Assembly (NCBI GenBank): GCA_024235935.1
Contig: JACKLL010000001.1
Location: forward strand, 124,001 to 188,000
DNA from: Rhodoferax sp.
GTDB taxonomy: Bacteria; Pseudomonadota; Gammaproteobacteria; Burkholderiales; Burkholderiaceae_C
DNA length: 64,000 nucleotides
Reading direction: 5' to 3'
Within the stretch, counting starts at the first letter, position 1; each line of letters starts with the position of its first letter. A model generated the notes under the pieces. That model did no database searches, was not told the DNA's origin, and saw nothing but the letters and a program-made list of their open reading frames with translations. The position numbers and the translations under genes are program-made. Below, in pieces: positions 8,531 to 17,188 of the stretch.

Positions 8531-9718
8531 ATGACCTCTCGCCGCCTGGTCCTCACCCGCAGCGCCGCCCTGATTGGAGCCGCCACCTCGGGCCTGCTGC
8601 TGCCCCAGCTGGCCCGCGCCCAGGGCAACAAGATCCGGGTCGGGCTGATGCTGCCCTATACCGGCACCTATGCCCAGCTTGGCGTGGCGATCGAGAATGG
8701 CTTTCGCATGGCCATCGACGAGCAAGGCGGCAAGCTGGGTGGCCGCGAGATCGAGTACTTCAAGGTCGATGACGAGTCCGAACCGCCCAAAGGCGTCGAG
8801 AACGCCAACAAGCTGGTGCTGCGCGACAAGGTCGATGTGCTGATCGGCACCGTCCACTCAGGCGTGCAGATGGGCATCCAGAAGGTGGCGCGCGACACCG
8901 GCGTGCTGAGCATCATCCCGAATGCGGGTGTTCTTGCTGCCACCGGCGGCCTGTGTGCACCCAATGTCTTCCGCGCCTCGTTCAGCAATTCGCAGCCGAC
9001 CCGGGCGCTCGGCGCACCGATGGTCAAGGCCGGCCACAAGAAGGCGGTCTGGATCACCTGGAAATACTCGGCCGGTGACGAGGCCTACCTCGGCTTCAAG
9101 GAGGGCTTCCTGGCGGCCGGTGGCACCATCGTCAAGGAAATCGCGGTTCCATTCCCGAACGTCGAATTCCAGGCCCAGCTGACCGAGATCGCGGCACTCA
9201 ACCCCGACGCGGTCGCCTGCTTCTTCGCCGGCGGTGGCGCGGTCAAGTTCATGAAAGACTACGCGGCGGCCGGTCTCAAGGGCAAGATCCCGCTGTACGG
9301 TTCCGGCTTCCTGACCGAAGGCGTGCTCGATGCCGCTGGCGCAGCCGCCGACGGCGTCACCACCACGCTGCACTACGCCGATGGACTGGACAATGCCAAG
9401 AACAAGGCATTCCGGCTGGCCTACGCCAAGCAGTTCAAGCTGCAGCCCGACGTGTATGCGGTGCAGGGCTACGACTCCGGGCAGCTGCTGGTGCTCGGCG
9501 CCAATGCGGTCAAGGGCGACCTGTCCAACAAGAAGGCCTTGTACGCGGCCATGGGCGGGGCCACCATCGACAGCCCGCGCGGCAAGTGGAAGATGAGCAA
9601 GGCCCACAACCCGATCCAGGACATCTACCTGCGCCGCGTGGAAAATGGCGAGAACAAGGTCATTGGCGTGGCCGCCAAGCAGTTGGTGGACGACGGCCCT
9701 GGCTGCAAGATGACCTGA
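8531..9718 (+). CDS. livK: ABC transporter substrate-binding protein, branched-chain amino acid (LivK) family
   Basis: 395 residues with AAGGAG upstream. A twin-Arg containing signal peptide (TSRRLVLTRSAALIGAA, cleavage near LARAQ) exports it to the periplasm. The mature protein is a type-I periplasmic-binding fold: KIRVGLMLPYTGTYAQLGVAIENGFRMAIDEQGG at the first lobe, DKVDVLIGTVHSG, and later VQGYDSGQLLVLGANAVKGD. This subfamily binds branched-chain amino acids but also aromatic acids and amides, so the ligand is open. It is the first gene of a livKHMGF set on the same strand. Confidence 0.88.
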   Translation: MTSRRLVLTRSAALIGAATSGLLLPQLARAQGNKIRVGLMLPYTGTYAQLGVAIENGFRMAIDEQGGKLGGREIEYFKVDDESEPPKGVENANKLVLRDKVDVLIGTVHSGVQMGIQKVARDTGVLSIIPNAGVLAATGGLCAPNVFRASFSNSQPTRALGAPMVKAGHKKAVWITWKYSAGDEAYLGFKEGFLAAGGTIVKEIAVPFPNVEFQAQLTEIAALNPDAVACFFAGGGAVKFMKDYAAAGLKGKIPLYGSGFLTEGVLDAAGAAADGVTTTLHYADGLDNAKNKAFRLAYAKQFKLQPDVYAVQGYDSGQLLVLGANAVKGDLSNKKALYAAMGGATIDSPRGKWKMSKAHNPIQDIYLRRVENGENKVIGVAAKQLVDDGPGCKMT

Positions 9719-9737
9719 GTCCGCCAGGCTTGACAAG

Positions 9738-9765
9738 ACGGGAGGCCTCACCTCCCGTTTTTTTT
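9738..9765 (+). terminator. Rho-independent terminator between livK and livH
   Basis: A perfect stem CGGGAGG / CCTCCCG (9739-9745 with 9751-9757) around a 5-base loop is followed by eight T residues. It ends just six bases before the livH ATG at 9771, so it is an intra-operon terminator. Partial read-through would give much more binding protein than permease. Confidence 0.85.
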
Positions 9766-9770
9766 GAAAC

Positions 9771-10634
9771 ATGGACTTTCCGACCTTTCTCATCCAGTTG
9801 CTCAACAGCGTTCAGTACGGCCTGCTGCTGTTCATGCTGGCCGCCGGCCTGACGCTGATCTTCGGCATCATGGGCGTCGTCAACCTGGCGCACGGCAGCT
9901 TCTACATGCTGGGCGCCTACCTGGCCTACGCCATCAGCGGGCAGTTCGGCAGCTTGACGGTAGCCATCATCGGCGGTACCGCACTGGCCGTGCTGTTCGG
10001 ACTGGCGCTGGAATGGCTGCTGTTCCGGCATTTCTACCAGCGCGACCACCTGGACCAGGTGCTGCTGACCTTCGGCCTGATCTACATCTTCGAAGAACTG
10101 CGTTCGCTGGCCTGGGGTGACGACGTGCACAGCGTCAAGATTCCGGAGCTGCTGCGCTTATCGATCCCGCTGACCGAGAACCTGTCCTACCCGGTGTACC
10201 GGCTGTTCATCGCCGGCCTGTGCATTGCGCTGGCCATCGGCCTGTACCTGCTGATCAACAAGACCCGGCTGGGCATGAAGATCCGCGCCGGCGCCTTCAA
10301 CCGCGACATGGCCGAAGCACTGGGCGTCAACATCAAGCTGATCCACGCGCTGGTGTTTGCGCTGGGCGTAGGCCTGGCGGCGTTCGCCGGCATCATCGCG
10401 GCACCGATCTCCAGCGTCTATCCGAACATGGGCTCGCAGGTGCTGATCATGTGTTTCGTCGTCGTCGTCATCGGCGGCATCGGCTCGGTGCGCGGCGCGC
10501 TCATTTCCGCCCTGCTGGTCGGACTGGTCGACACCTTCGGCAAGGTGCTGCTGCCGCAGATGGCGGGCATGCTGGTCTATATGCTGATGGCCGCGGTTCT
10601 CCTTTGGAAGCCCGAAGGCCTGTTCAAACAATGA
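9771..10634 (+). CDS. livH: Branched-chain amino acid ABC transporter permease LivH
   Basis: 287 residues and about eight hydrophobic segments. Typical family sequences are QYGLLLFMLAAGLTLIFGIMGVVNLAHGSFYMLGAYLAY near the start and the GIGSVRGALISALLVGLVDTFGK coupling loop (about residues 235-258), which contacts the ATPases. There is no recognisable ribosome site between the terminator T-run and the ATG, so translation may depend on read-through transcripts with another initiation mode. Its stop overlaps the livM start by four bases. Confidence 0.88.
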   Translation: MDFPTFLIQLLNSVQYGLLLFMLAAGLTLIFGIMGVVNLAHGSFYMLGAYLAYAISGQFGSLTVAIIGGTALAVLFGLALEWLLFRHFYQRDHLDQVLLTFGLIYIFEELRSLAWGDDVHSVKIPELLRLSIPLTENLSYPVYRLFIAGLCIALAIGLYLLINKTRLGMKIRAGAFNRDMAEALGVNIKLIHALVFALGVGLAAFAGIIAAPISSVYPNMGSQVLIMCFVVVVIGGIGSVRGALISALLVGLVDTFGKVLLPQMAGMLVYMLMAAVLLWKPEGLFKQ

Positions 10635-11656
10635 GCGCGACCAAGTCCCACCTCGAGGTCTTCCCGGCCGGCGTCAAGCTCGTGCTGTGGCTCGGGCTGC
10701 TTGCGCTGCTGGCGTTTCCGTTCGTCGGCACCGAGTTCTATACGCAGATGGTCACGCGCATGATGATCATGGCGATCTTCGCGATGAGCCTGGACCTGCT
10801 GCAGGGCGTGACTGGCCTGGTGTCGCTCGGTCATGCCGCGTATTTCGGCCTGGCAGGTTATGCGCTGGCGTTTCTGACGCCGCAATCCGAGGCCGTCAGC
10901 CTGTGGTGGACGCTGCCGCTGTCGGTGCTGGCGGCCGGCCTGGCGGCGCTGGTGATCGGCTTCTTCGTCGTGCGCACGCATGGCATCTACTTCATCATGG
11001 TGACGATGGCGTTTGCGCAAATGGTGTACTACGTCTTCTTCGACAATCGCGCGCTGGGCGGATCGGACGGCTTGTACATCTACTTCAAGCCGACGGCGCA
11101 GGTCGGCTCGCTCACCTTGTTCGCACTCGACGACAAGGTGACCATGTATTACTTCACACTGGCCATGGTGCTGCTGGTCTACCTGTTCCTGCGCCGCCTG
11201 CTGTGGAGCCCGTTCGGCCGCGCGCTGGCCGGCATCCGCGTCAACGAACACCGCATGCGTGCCATGGGTTTTGCCACCTTCGGCTACAAGCTCAGCGCGT
11301 TCACGCTGGCCGGCGCCCTCGCCGGCCTGGCCGGGTATCTGTGGGGCGTGCAGACCGAATACATCAACCCCGACCTGATGGGCTTTCACACCAGCGCCCA
11401 CGCCATCATGATGGTGATTCTCGGCGGCATGGGCAATTTTGCCGGTGCCATCGTCGGCGCTTTCACCTTCGAATACCTGCTGCATGTGTTCAAGGACCTG
11501 CCCTATGTCGGCGAGGTCCACCTGGGCAAGCACTGGCAGCTGTGGATGGGCAGCTTCATCGTGCTGGTCGTGCTGTTCGCACCCCGCGGCGTCCTGGGCG
11601 TGGTGCAGGCACTGACCACCCGCGGCGCGCGCCAGCAGAAAGACGGCGATGTCTGA
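10631..11656 (+). CDS. livM: Branched-chain amino acid ABC transporter permease LivM
   Basis: 341 residues from the ATG at 10631, which overlaps the livH stop (ATGA). It has about nine hydrophobic segments. Family markers are MAIFAMSLDLLQGVTGLVSLGHAAYFGLAGYALA, RTHGIYFIMVTMAFAQMVYYVFFD, the GRALAGIRVNEHRMRAMGF coupling region and VILGGMGNFAGAIVGA. It pairs with LivH to form the membrane channel. Its last codons overlap the livG start at 11649. Confidence 0.88.
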   Translation: MSATKSHLEVFPAGVKLVLWLGLLALLAFPFVGTEFYTQMVTRMMIMAIFAMSLDLLQGVTGLVSLGHAAYFGLAGYALAFLTPQSEAVSLWWTLPLSVLAAGLAALVIGFFVVRTHGIYFIMVTMAFAQMVYYVFFDNRALGGSDGLYIYFKPTAQVGSLTLFALDDKVTMYYFTLAMVLLVYLFLRRLLWSPFGRALAGIRVNEHRMRAMGFATFGYKLSAFTLAGALAGLAGYLWGVQTEYINPDLMGFHTSAHAIMMVILGGMGNFAGAIVGAFTFEYLLHVFKDLPYVGEVHLGKHWQLWMGSFIVLVVLFAPRGVLGVVQALTTRGARQQKDGDV

Positions 11657-12410
11657 GATCCTGCTGACCGCGAAGAACCTCACCAAGCGCTTCGGCGGCC
11701 TGGCGGCGGTCGACAAGGTCTCGCTGGAACTCGTGCGCGACACCATCCACGCCGTGATCGGCCCCAATGGCGCCGGCAAGTCGACGCTGACCAACCTGTT
11801 GTCCGGCGACCTGCCCGTGACGTCCGGACGCATCCAGATCGGCGCGCAGGACGTGACCGGCTGGCGTCCCGAGCAGATCGCCCGCCAGGGCCTGGGTCGC
11901 AGCTACCAGAAGACGAATATCTTCCTGCCCTTCAGCGTCTGGGACAACGTGTTCCTGGCCGCGCAGGCGCGCGATCCGCAGCAACCCTGGAACCCGCTGC
12001 GCTGGATGCGCAGGGCCGCGAACTCGGCCGGCGCCCGGCGGCGCTGTTCTGCCGCCATCGAACTGGCCGGGCTGCAGGACCGCCGCGACGCCATTGCCGC
12101 CACCATCAGCCATGGCGAGCAGCGCCAGCTGGAAGTGGCGATGACGCTGGCCACCGAGCCGCAGGTGCTGCTGCTCGACGAGCCGCTGGCCGGCATGGGA
12201 GTGGCCGAAGCCGAGCGTATGGTGGCGCTGCTGCTGCGCATCAAGAAGGACCACGCCATGCTGCTGGTCGAGCACGACATGGACGCGGTGTTCACGCTGG
12301 CCGACGCGCTCACCGTGATGGTCAACGGCCAGGTGATCGCCACCGGCACGCCGGCCCAGATCCGCGCCGACGCCAACGTGCAGGCCGCCTACCTGGGCGA
12401 GGAGCACTGA
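11649..12410 (+). CDS. livG: Branched-chain amino acid ABC transporter ATP-binding protein LivG
   Basis: 253 residues. Walker A is GPNGAGKST (about residues 38-46), followed by the LivG-type GLGRSYQKTNIFLPFSVWDNV. The signature region ISHGEQRQLEVAMTLA carries SHGEQ instead of the usual LSGGQ, as is common in LivG. Walker B is VLLLDEPLAGMG and the switch His is in LLVEHDMDAVFTLAD. It is the first of two ATPases energising the LivHM channel and overlaps livM by eight bases. Confidence 0.9.
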   Translation: MSEILLTAKNLTKRFGGLAAVDKVSLELVRDTIHAVIGPNGAGKSTLTNLLSGDLPVTSGRIQIGAQDVTGWRPEQIARQGLGRSYQKTNIFLPFSVWDNVFLAAQARDPQQPWNPLRWMRRAANSAGARRRCSAAIELAGLQDRRDAIAATISHGEQRQLEVAMTLATEPQVLLLDEPLAGMGVAEAERMVALLLRIKKDHAMLLVEHDMDAVFTLADALTVMVNGQVIATGTPAQIRADANVQAAYLGEEH

Positions 12411-12413
12411 GCC

Positions 12414-13151
12414 ATGGCGGATATGCTGATCCAGGCACGCAAGCTCAACAGCTACTACGGCGCCAGCCATATCCTGCGTGACATCGACTTCTCGGTGGCG
12501 GCGGGCGAGACCATCGGACTGATGGGGCGCAACGGCATGGGCAAGAGCACCTTGCTCAAGAGCATCATGGGCCTGGTCAAGCCCCGCGCCGGCACGGTGC
12601 AGGTCATGGGCCGCGACATGACCGGCGCCCCGCCCTACGAAATCGCCCGGCTTGGCGTCGCCTACGTGCCCGAGGGCCGAGGCATCTTCGGCAATCTCAG
12701 CGTGGTCGAGAACCTGAAGATGGCCGCGCGTGCCGGCCAGACCGAAGCCTCGCGCGTACGCGCCCGGGCCGGCCAGGACTGGAACTACGAGCGTGTGCTC
12801 GAGACTTTCCCGCGCCTGAAGGAACGCCTGCGCCACGGCGGGCAGCAGCTCAGCGGTGGCGAGCAGCAGATGCTGACGATCGGCCGCGCGTTGATGACCA
12901 ATCCCGACGTGCTCATCCTCGACGAGGCCACCGAAGGCCTGGCCCCGCTGATCGCACGCGAAATCTGGCGCATCTGCGCGCTGATCCGCGACAGCGGCAT
13001 CAGCAGCGTCATCGTCGACAAGAACTGGAAACACGTCACGCAGATCACCGACCGCAATGTCATCCTGGTCAAGGGCGAAGTCGTGTTCTCCGGCAGCTCA
13101 CCGGAGCTGGTCGCCCAGCCAGAACTGCTGGAGCAGTATCTGGGCGTCTGA
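12414..13151 (+). CDS. livF: Branched-chain amino acid ABC transporter ATP-binding protein LivF
   Basis: 245 residues, starting three bases after the livG stop. Walker A is GRNGMGKST (about residues 38-46), then LivF-type YVPEGRGIFGNLSVVENL, signature LSGGEQQML, and Walker B VLILDEATEGLAP. The switch region reads SVIVDKNWKHV, where Asp-Lys replaces the usual Glu-His of the H-loop. That change is seen in a LivF subfamily linked to aromatic or urea-type substrates, but here it only shows departure from the standard type. It is the last gene of the liv operon. Confidence 0.88.
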   Translation: MADMLIQARKLNSYYGASHILRDIDFSVAAGETIGLMGRNGMGKSTLLKSIMGLVKPRAGTVQVMGRDMTGAPPYEIARLGVAYVPEGRGIFGNLSVVENLKMAARAGQTEASRVRARAGQDWNYERVLETFPRLKERLRHGGQQLSGGEQQMLTIGRALMTNPDVLILDEATEGLAPLIAREIWRICALIRDSGISSVIVDKNWKHVTQITDRNVILVKGEVVFSGSSPELVAQPELLEQYLGV

Positions 13152-13154
13152 GGT

Positions 13155-14480
13155 TCAGGCGTTCAGGGCCTGAAACAAGCGCCACTCACCTGCGACCCCC
13201 TTCAGTGCATGGATTCCCCGATCGGTGAAATCCAGCCCCGATCCCGCCACCAGATCCTTCGTCGTTCCGGACACGATGATCTCCCCGGATCCCGCGTGGG
13301 CCATGACCCTGGCGCCGATATGGACCGCCACGCCACTGACCTTGTCACCCGCGCTTTCGACCTCACCCGTATGCAGGCCCACGCGCAAGTCGATGCCCAG
13401 GCCCCGGACCTCGCGGGTGATGGCCGATGCACACTGAATCGCCCGTGCCGGGCCGTCGAATACCGCAAACATGCCATCGCCCGCGGTGTCGACCAGTTCA
13501 CCACGATAGCGTTCGAGATGCCGCTGGCCGACAGCATGGAACTGCTGCAGCAGCGCGCCCCAGTCCCGGTCGCCCATCCGTTCGGCCATCGCGGTGGATC
13601 CCACGATGTCGGTGAACAGCACCGTGGCGAGCCAACGGTCGGCATGTTCCCGCGATTCGGACGCCGTATCGGCACCGGCAAAACGGCAGACTGCCGCCAC
13701 GACCTCGTCGGTATCACCCGACGGCAAGGCATGATCGGCCCCCGGCAACTCCAGGTAAGTGGCTTCGGGGATGTGATCCGCCAGATAACGTCCGTTGGCG
13801 CAATGCACGATACGGTCGCCGCGGCGCTGGATGATCAGCGTCGGCCGGCGGATCTGCGGCAGCACCGCACGCACGTCGATCTGGTCGTTGGCGATCATGA
13901 GCCGCTTGATGGCGCTGGGCGAAGCCGTGCGACGCGCAATCCGGGCAAACAAATCGTAGGTCTGCGGCTCGTGCGACAGGCTGGGTGCAAAACCCAGCCC
14001 GGCCTGCGCTGTCCCCCAGGTACGATCCACCGCCTTCAGATGTTGTTCGAGCGTCGGGCTGAAGGGATAGTCCGGCGCCCAGGTGAATCGCGCCATCGTG
14101 GCGAACAGCACCAGTCGCTCCACCAGCGCAGGATAGGTCGCGGTGAACAACGCCGCCATCGCGCCACCTTCGGACATGGCCAGCAGCATCGCCTTGCGGG
14201 AACCGGCCGCCTCCATCACGGCACGCACGTCGTCCATGCGCTGCTCCAGCGTCGGCGCACCTTCCAGGCTGTCGGACATGCCCTGCCCCCGCTTGTCGAA
14301 CAGGATGACGCGAAAGGCGCTCCCCAGCTGGCGCAGCATGCGCACAAACCGTGGCCACTCCCAACTGGTCTCCAGATGGGAGAGCACGCCCGGCACGATC
14401 ACGAGGTCTCGCGCGCCGTCGCCAAACACCTGGTAGGCGACGCTCACGCCTTGCGCATCGACATAGCGCGTCTGGGGCAT
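13155..14480 (-). CDS. Alpha/beta-hydrolase fused to a class III adenylate/guanylate cyclase domain
   Basis: About 441 residues from the ATG at 14480 (ATG at 14498 is possible). The N-terminal half is an alpha/beta-hydrolase: FDKRGQGMSD, a nucleophile elbow AMSEGG with Ser at about residue 103, and a late His in PGADHALPSGD. The C-terminal 170 residues are a class III cyclase catalytic domain with VLFTDIVGSTAMAERMGD (metal Asp), DTAGDGMFAVFDGP and the HTGEVE strand. It would convert ATP or GTP to a cyclic nucleotide, with the hydrolase half as sensor or second enzyme. It is convergent with livF, only three bases apart. Confidence 0.82.
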   Translation of the reverse strand: MPQTRYVDAQGVSVAYQVFGDGARDLVIVPGVLSHLETSWEWPRFVRMLRQLGSAFRVILFDKRGQGMSDSLEGAPTLEQRMDDVRAVMEAAGSRKAMLLAMSEGGAMAALFTATYPALVERLVLFATMARFTWAPDYPFSPTLEQHLKAVDRTWGTAQAGLGFAPSLSHEPQTYDLFARIARRTASPSAIKRLMIANDQIDVRAVLPQIRRPTLIIQRRGDRIVHCANGRYLADHIPEATYLELPGADHALPSGDTDEVVAAVCRFAGADTASESREHADRWLATVLFTDIVGSTAMAERMGDRDWGALLQQFHAVGQRHLERYRGELVDTAGDGMFAVFDGPARAIQCASAITREVRGLGIDLRVGLHTGEVESAGDKVSGVAVHIGARVMAHAGSGEIIVSGTTKDLVAGSGLDFTDRGIHALKGVAGEWRLFQALNA

Positions 14481-14749
14481 CGAAATGTCACCATGCATCG
14501 CAGCAACTTTACTCTGCCGTACGCCACCTGGGTGACTGTTTCGCGGCAGGTCCCGACGCATGCCGCGCCCAGGCCGGGCGGTTTTGCGCATGTCCACGGC
14601 AGGCCATGCTGGCCATGCTGGCCATCGCCGACTTGCCAGCCGGATTTTCCGTAAGAAGTCCTGTCCAAGGGCGACCCAGTGGCCGGACGCGTCACCGCAA
14701 GGTCTGCGTTCCGATTGTCACCCCCCCATCCCACTTCGGAGAGACCACG

Positions 14750-15088
14750 ATGAAACCCATTCACACGACTTTGCTGGCCATCGCCATGGCCTGCGCCGCC
14801 ACCAGCGGCTTCGCGCAGGACACCATGAAGAAGGACGACATGGCCAAGGAGACCATGGCCAAGGACGATATGAAAAAGGATGCGATGAAGAAGCCGGCCA
14901 TGAAGACCGACAAGGCCATGAAGGCCAAGGACGGCATGCAGCATGACGCGATGGCGAAAGACGGCATGAAGAAAATGCCCGAGATGAAGGGCCACGCCAT
15001 GGCCAAGGACACCATGGCCAAGGATGCCATGGCGAAAGATCCGATGATGAAGGACGGCATGGCCAAGGACGCTGTCAAGAAACCCTGA
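14750..15088 (+). CDS. Pentapeptide MXKDX repeat protein, exported
   Basis: 112 residues with GGAGAG ahead of the ATG. A signal peptide (TTLLAIAMACAATSGFAQD) precedes about 90 residues made almost only of Met, Lys, Asp and Ala in repeated pentapeptide units such as MAKDD, MKKDA, MAKDT. Spacing is regular with Met every five residues in most of the stretch. This is the MXKDX repeat family of Betaproteobacteria; no biochemical role is established. High Met could bind Cu(I)/Ag(I) or act as an oxidant sink, but that is speculation. The repeats also create short direct DNA repeats here. Confidence 0.85.
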   Translation: MKPIHTTLLAIAMACAATSGFAQDTMKKDDMAKETMAKDDMKKDAMKKPAMKTDKAMKAKDGMQHDAMAKDGMKKMPEMKGHAMAKDTMAKDAMAKDPMMKDGMAKDAVKKP

Positions 15089-15154
15089 CGCGTCACGTCC
15101 CGACGCCTGGTGCCGACCGCCCGCATGCGGGCAACGGCCCCTGGCGGGCGCGGC

Positions 15155-15994
15155 TCAGGCGGCCAGGTCCGACGGCGCCAATGCCGTGGCCAGCACGTCG
15201 AGCGCGGCCCCCACCTCGTGTTCGATCTTGAGTGCCAGCAGCGCATCGGCACGGGTCAGGCCCATGTTGACCGCCGCCACCGGCTTGCCTTGCGCGACCG
15301 CGTCCTCGACAAAACGGAAACCCGAATACACCATCAGCGAAGAGCCCGCCACCAGCACGGCGTCGGATTCGGACAGCGCGGCGCGAACCTCGGCCACCCG
15401 GTCGCGCGGCACATTCTCGCCAAAGAACACCACGTCGGGCTTGAGCATGCCGCCACAGACCGGGCAATCCGGCACCTCGAATCTTGCGAAGTCCAGGCCT
15501 TCGAGGTCGGCATCGCCATCCGGCGCACTGAGCGCCTGAAGACCGGCCCATGACGGATTGCGCTGCAGCAGTGCGTCCTGCAAGTCCCGTCGCGCCGAGC
15601 GCTGGCCGCAGGACAGGCAGCACACCGTGTCAATGCGTCCGTGCAGGTCGACCACGGCGCGACTGCCCGCCCGGTCGTGCAGGCCATCGACATTCTGCGT
15701 GACCAGCAGCCGGACATGGCCAGCCCCCTCCAGCCGGGTCAGCGCATGGTGCGCCGCCGTCGGGCTGGCATGGGCCATGGTGCGCCAGCCCACCATGCTG
15801 CGAGCCCAGTAACGCCGACGCGCCACATCGTCCGCCACGAAGATCTGGTAGCGCATCGGTGCGCTGCGCTTCCAGGCGCCGGCGGCATCGCGGTAGTCCG
15901 GTATGCCGGCCTGCGTGCTGCAGCCGGCGCCGGTGAGCACCAGCAGGCGCGGGTGGCTGCGGACGAAATCGACAAGCGGTGTCAGCGTGGACAT
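15155..15994 (-). CDS. Sir2-family NAD-dependent protein deacetylase
   Basis: 279 residues from the ATG at 15994, supported by a GGAGA site; the longer frame upstream is low-complexity. NAD-binding GAGCSTQAGIPDYR (about residues 21-34), the catalytic His region TQNVDGLHDRAGS...DLHGR, and a zinc site formed by CLSC and CPVCGG are all present. The following PDVVFFGENVPRDRV and GSSLMVYSG strands complete the Rossmann fold. It removes acetyl or other acyl groups from lysines using NAD. The set looks intact and catalytically competent. Confidence 0.9.
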   Translation of the reverse strand: MSTLTPLVDFVRSHPRLLVLTGAGCSTQAGIPDYRDAAGAWKRSAPMRYQIFVADDVARRRYWARSMVGWRTMAHASPTAAHHALTRLEGAGHVRLLVTQNVDGLHDRAGSRAVVDLHGRIDTVCCLSCGQRSARRDLQDALLQRNPSWAGLQALSAPDGDADLEGLDFARFEVPDCPVCGGMLKPDVVFFGENVPRDRVAEVRAALSESDAVLVAGSSLMVYSGFRFVEDAVAQGKPVAAVNMGLTRADALLALKIEHEVGAALDVLATALAPSDLAA

Positions 15995-16088
15995 GGCCAG
16001 ATTCTCCATCGCCCGCGCGTTCCGGGTCCGGCCGTCGGATATTGCCGCCGCCGGGTTGGCAAAGGCCGGTGCCCCGGCGACGCCGGCG

Positions 16089-16976
16089 TCACGGCGGGGC
16101 AGGCTGGGCCGCCGCCGGCGCCTCACGCCGTATCAGGTAAATGCCGCTGGCAATGATGACTGCGCCCCCCAGCAGCGTGTGGAACTGGGGCACTGCCTGC
16201 CAGAACAGCCAGTCCAGCCCGACCGCCCAGGCCAGCGCCGAATATTCGAAGGCCGCGACCACGGCGGCCTGCCCGTGGCGGAACGCCTCGGTGATGGCCA
16301 GTTGCCCCAGAAAGCCGGTCACCGCAAGCCCGAGCAGGATCCAGCCATGGTCGCTCTGGATCTCGACCCACTGGGACGCGCCGAGCACGCTGCCACCCAG
16401 CGCCAGGCTGGCAGTGGTCCAGAACACCAGCGTCGCACTGGGCTCGGTACGGCTGATCAGCCGCCCGACGATGTTCGACGACGCATAGAAAATGGCGGCA
16501 GCCAGTACCGCCAGCGCGCCGATCGACACCAGGCCTCCCTGCTGCGGCCGCAGCGCAATCACCACGCCAGCCAGGCCCGCCAGAATCGCGAACCAGTGGC
16601 GCGGCAACACCACCTCGCCCAGCACCGGCGCCGCCAGCATGGTGACGATCAGCGGCGCCACGAAGGCCAGCGTATAGGCCTCGGCCAGGCCCAGCGTCTT
16701 GAGCCCGTAGGTGAACAGCCCCATCATCGCGACGCTGAACACCGCCCGCAGCAGATGCAGACGCCAGCGCAGCCGGCGGCTGAAAACCGCGCCGAATTCG
16801 CGTCGCCATCCAATGTACAGACACACCAGCGGCATCGCGACCAGGCCGCGCAGGGCCGTGACCTGCAGCGGCGGATAGCTGCCGGCCAGCGCCTTGAGCA
16901 AGGCGTCCATGCAGGAGAACATGGCCATGGCGATCAACATGGCAAGAATGCTGCGCAGATTCCCGGTCATCGGCAT
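16089..16976 (-). CDS. EamA/DMT-superfamily transporter
   Basis: 295 residues with ten predicted membrane segments in two five-segment repeats, as expected for 10-TMS drug/metabolite exporters. The N-terminal repeat starts ILAMLIAMAMFSCMDALLKALAG and the second around IGALAVLAAAIFYASSNIVGRLIS. Conserved YTLAFVAPLIVTMLAAPVLGE ends the first EamA repeat. Substrate is unknown; the family exports amino acids, metabolites or drugs. It is divergent from the downstream penicillin-binding-protein gene. Confidence 0.82.
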   Translation of the reverse strand: MPMTGNLRSILAMLIAMAMFSCMDALLKALAGSYPPLQVTALRGLVAMPLVCLYIGWRREFGAVFSRRLRWRLHLLRAVFSVAMMGLFTYGLKTLGLAEAYTLAFVAPLIVTMLAAPVLGEVVLPRHWFAILAGLAGVVIALRPQQGGLVSIGALAVLAAAIFYASSNIVGRLISRTEPSATLVFWTTASLALGGSVLGASQWVEIQSDHGWILLGLAVTGFLGQLAITEAFRHGQAAVVAAFEYSALAWAVGLDWLFWQAVPQFHTLLGGAVIIASGIYLIRREAPAAAQPAPP

Positions 16977-17188
16977 AGGGTTCCATGGACAGGTGCGAAC
17001 GGGACCGGCACGGGCGGCTCGGCAAGGTGCGCATCAGCCGGCAAGCCGTTCGGCTGCGCGCTGTCCCGCAAAGGCCACGAGGATACCGCCATCGGCCGCG
17101 GACGGGGCCGTGGCCCGGGTCGCGGCCGCCATCCGCATGCTGTCCCTTGCCTGCTGTCGCTTGCCGGCGATCTGCGTACACTGCGCGC

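Noticed and set aside
10577..13034. Two long minus-strand frames across livM, livG and livF
   Set aside because: Both are antisense to well-defined ABC transporter genes and rich in His/Gln/Arg, typical of reverse frames of GC-rich coding DNA.
14830..15080. Short regular DNA repeats that could suggest a CRISPR array
   Set aside because: They encode the MXKDX pentapeptide repeats in frame; there are no spacers of constant length and no cas genes.
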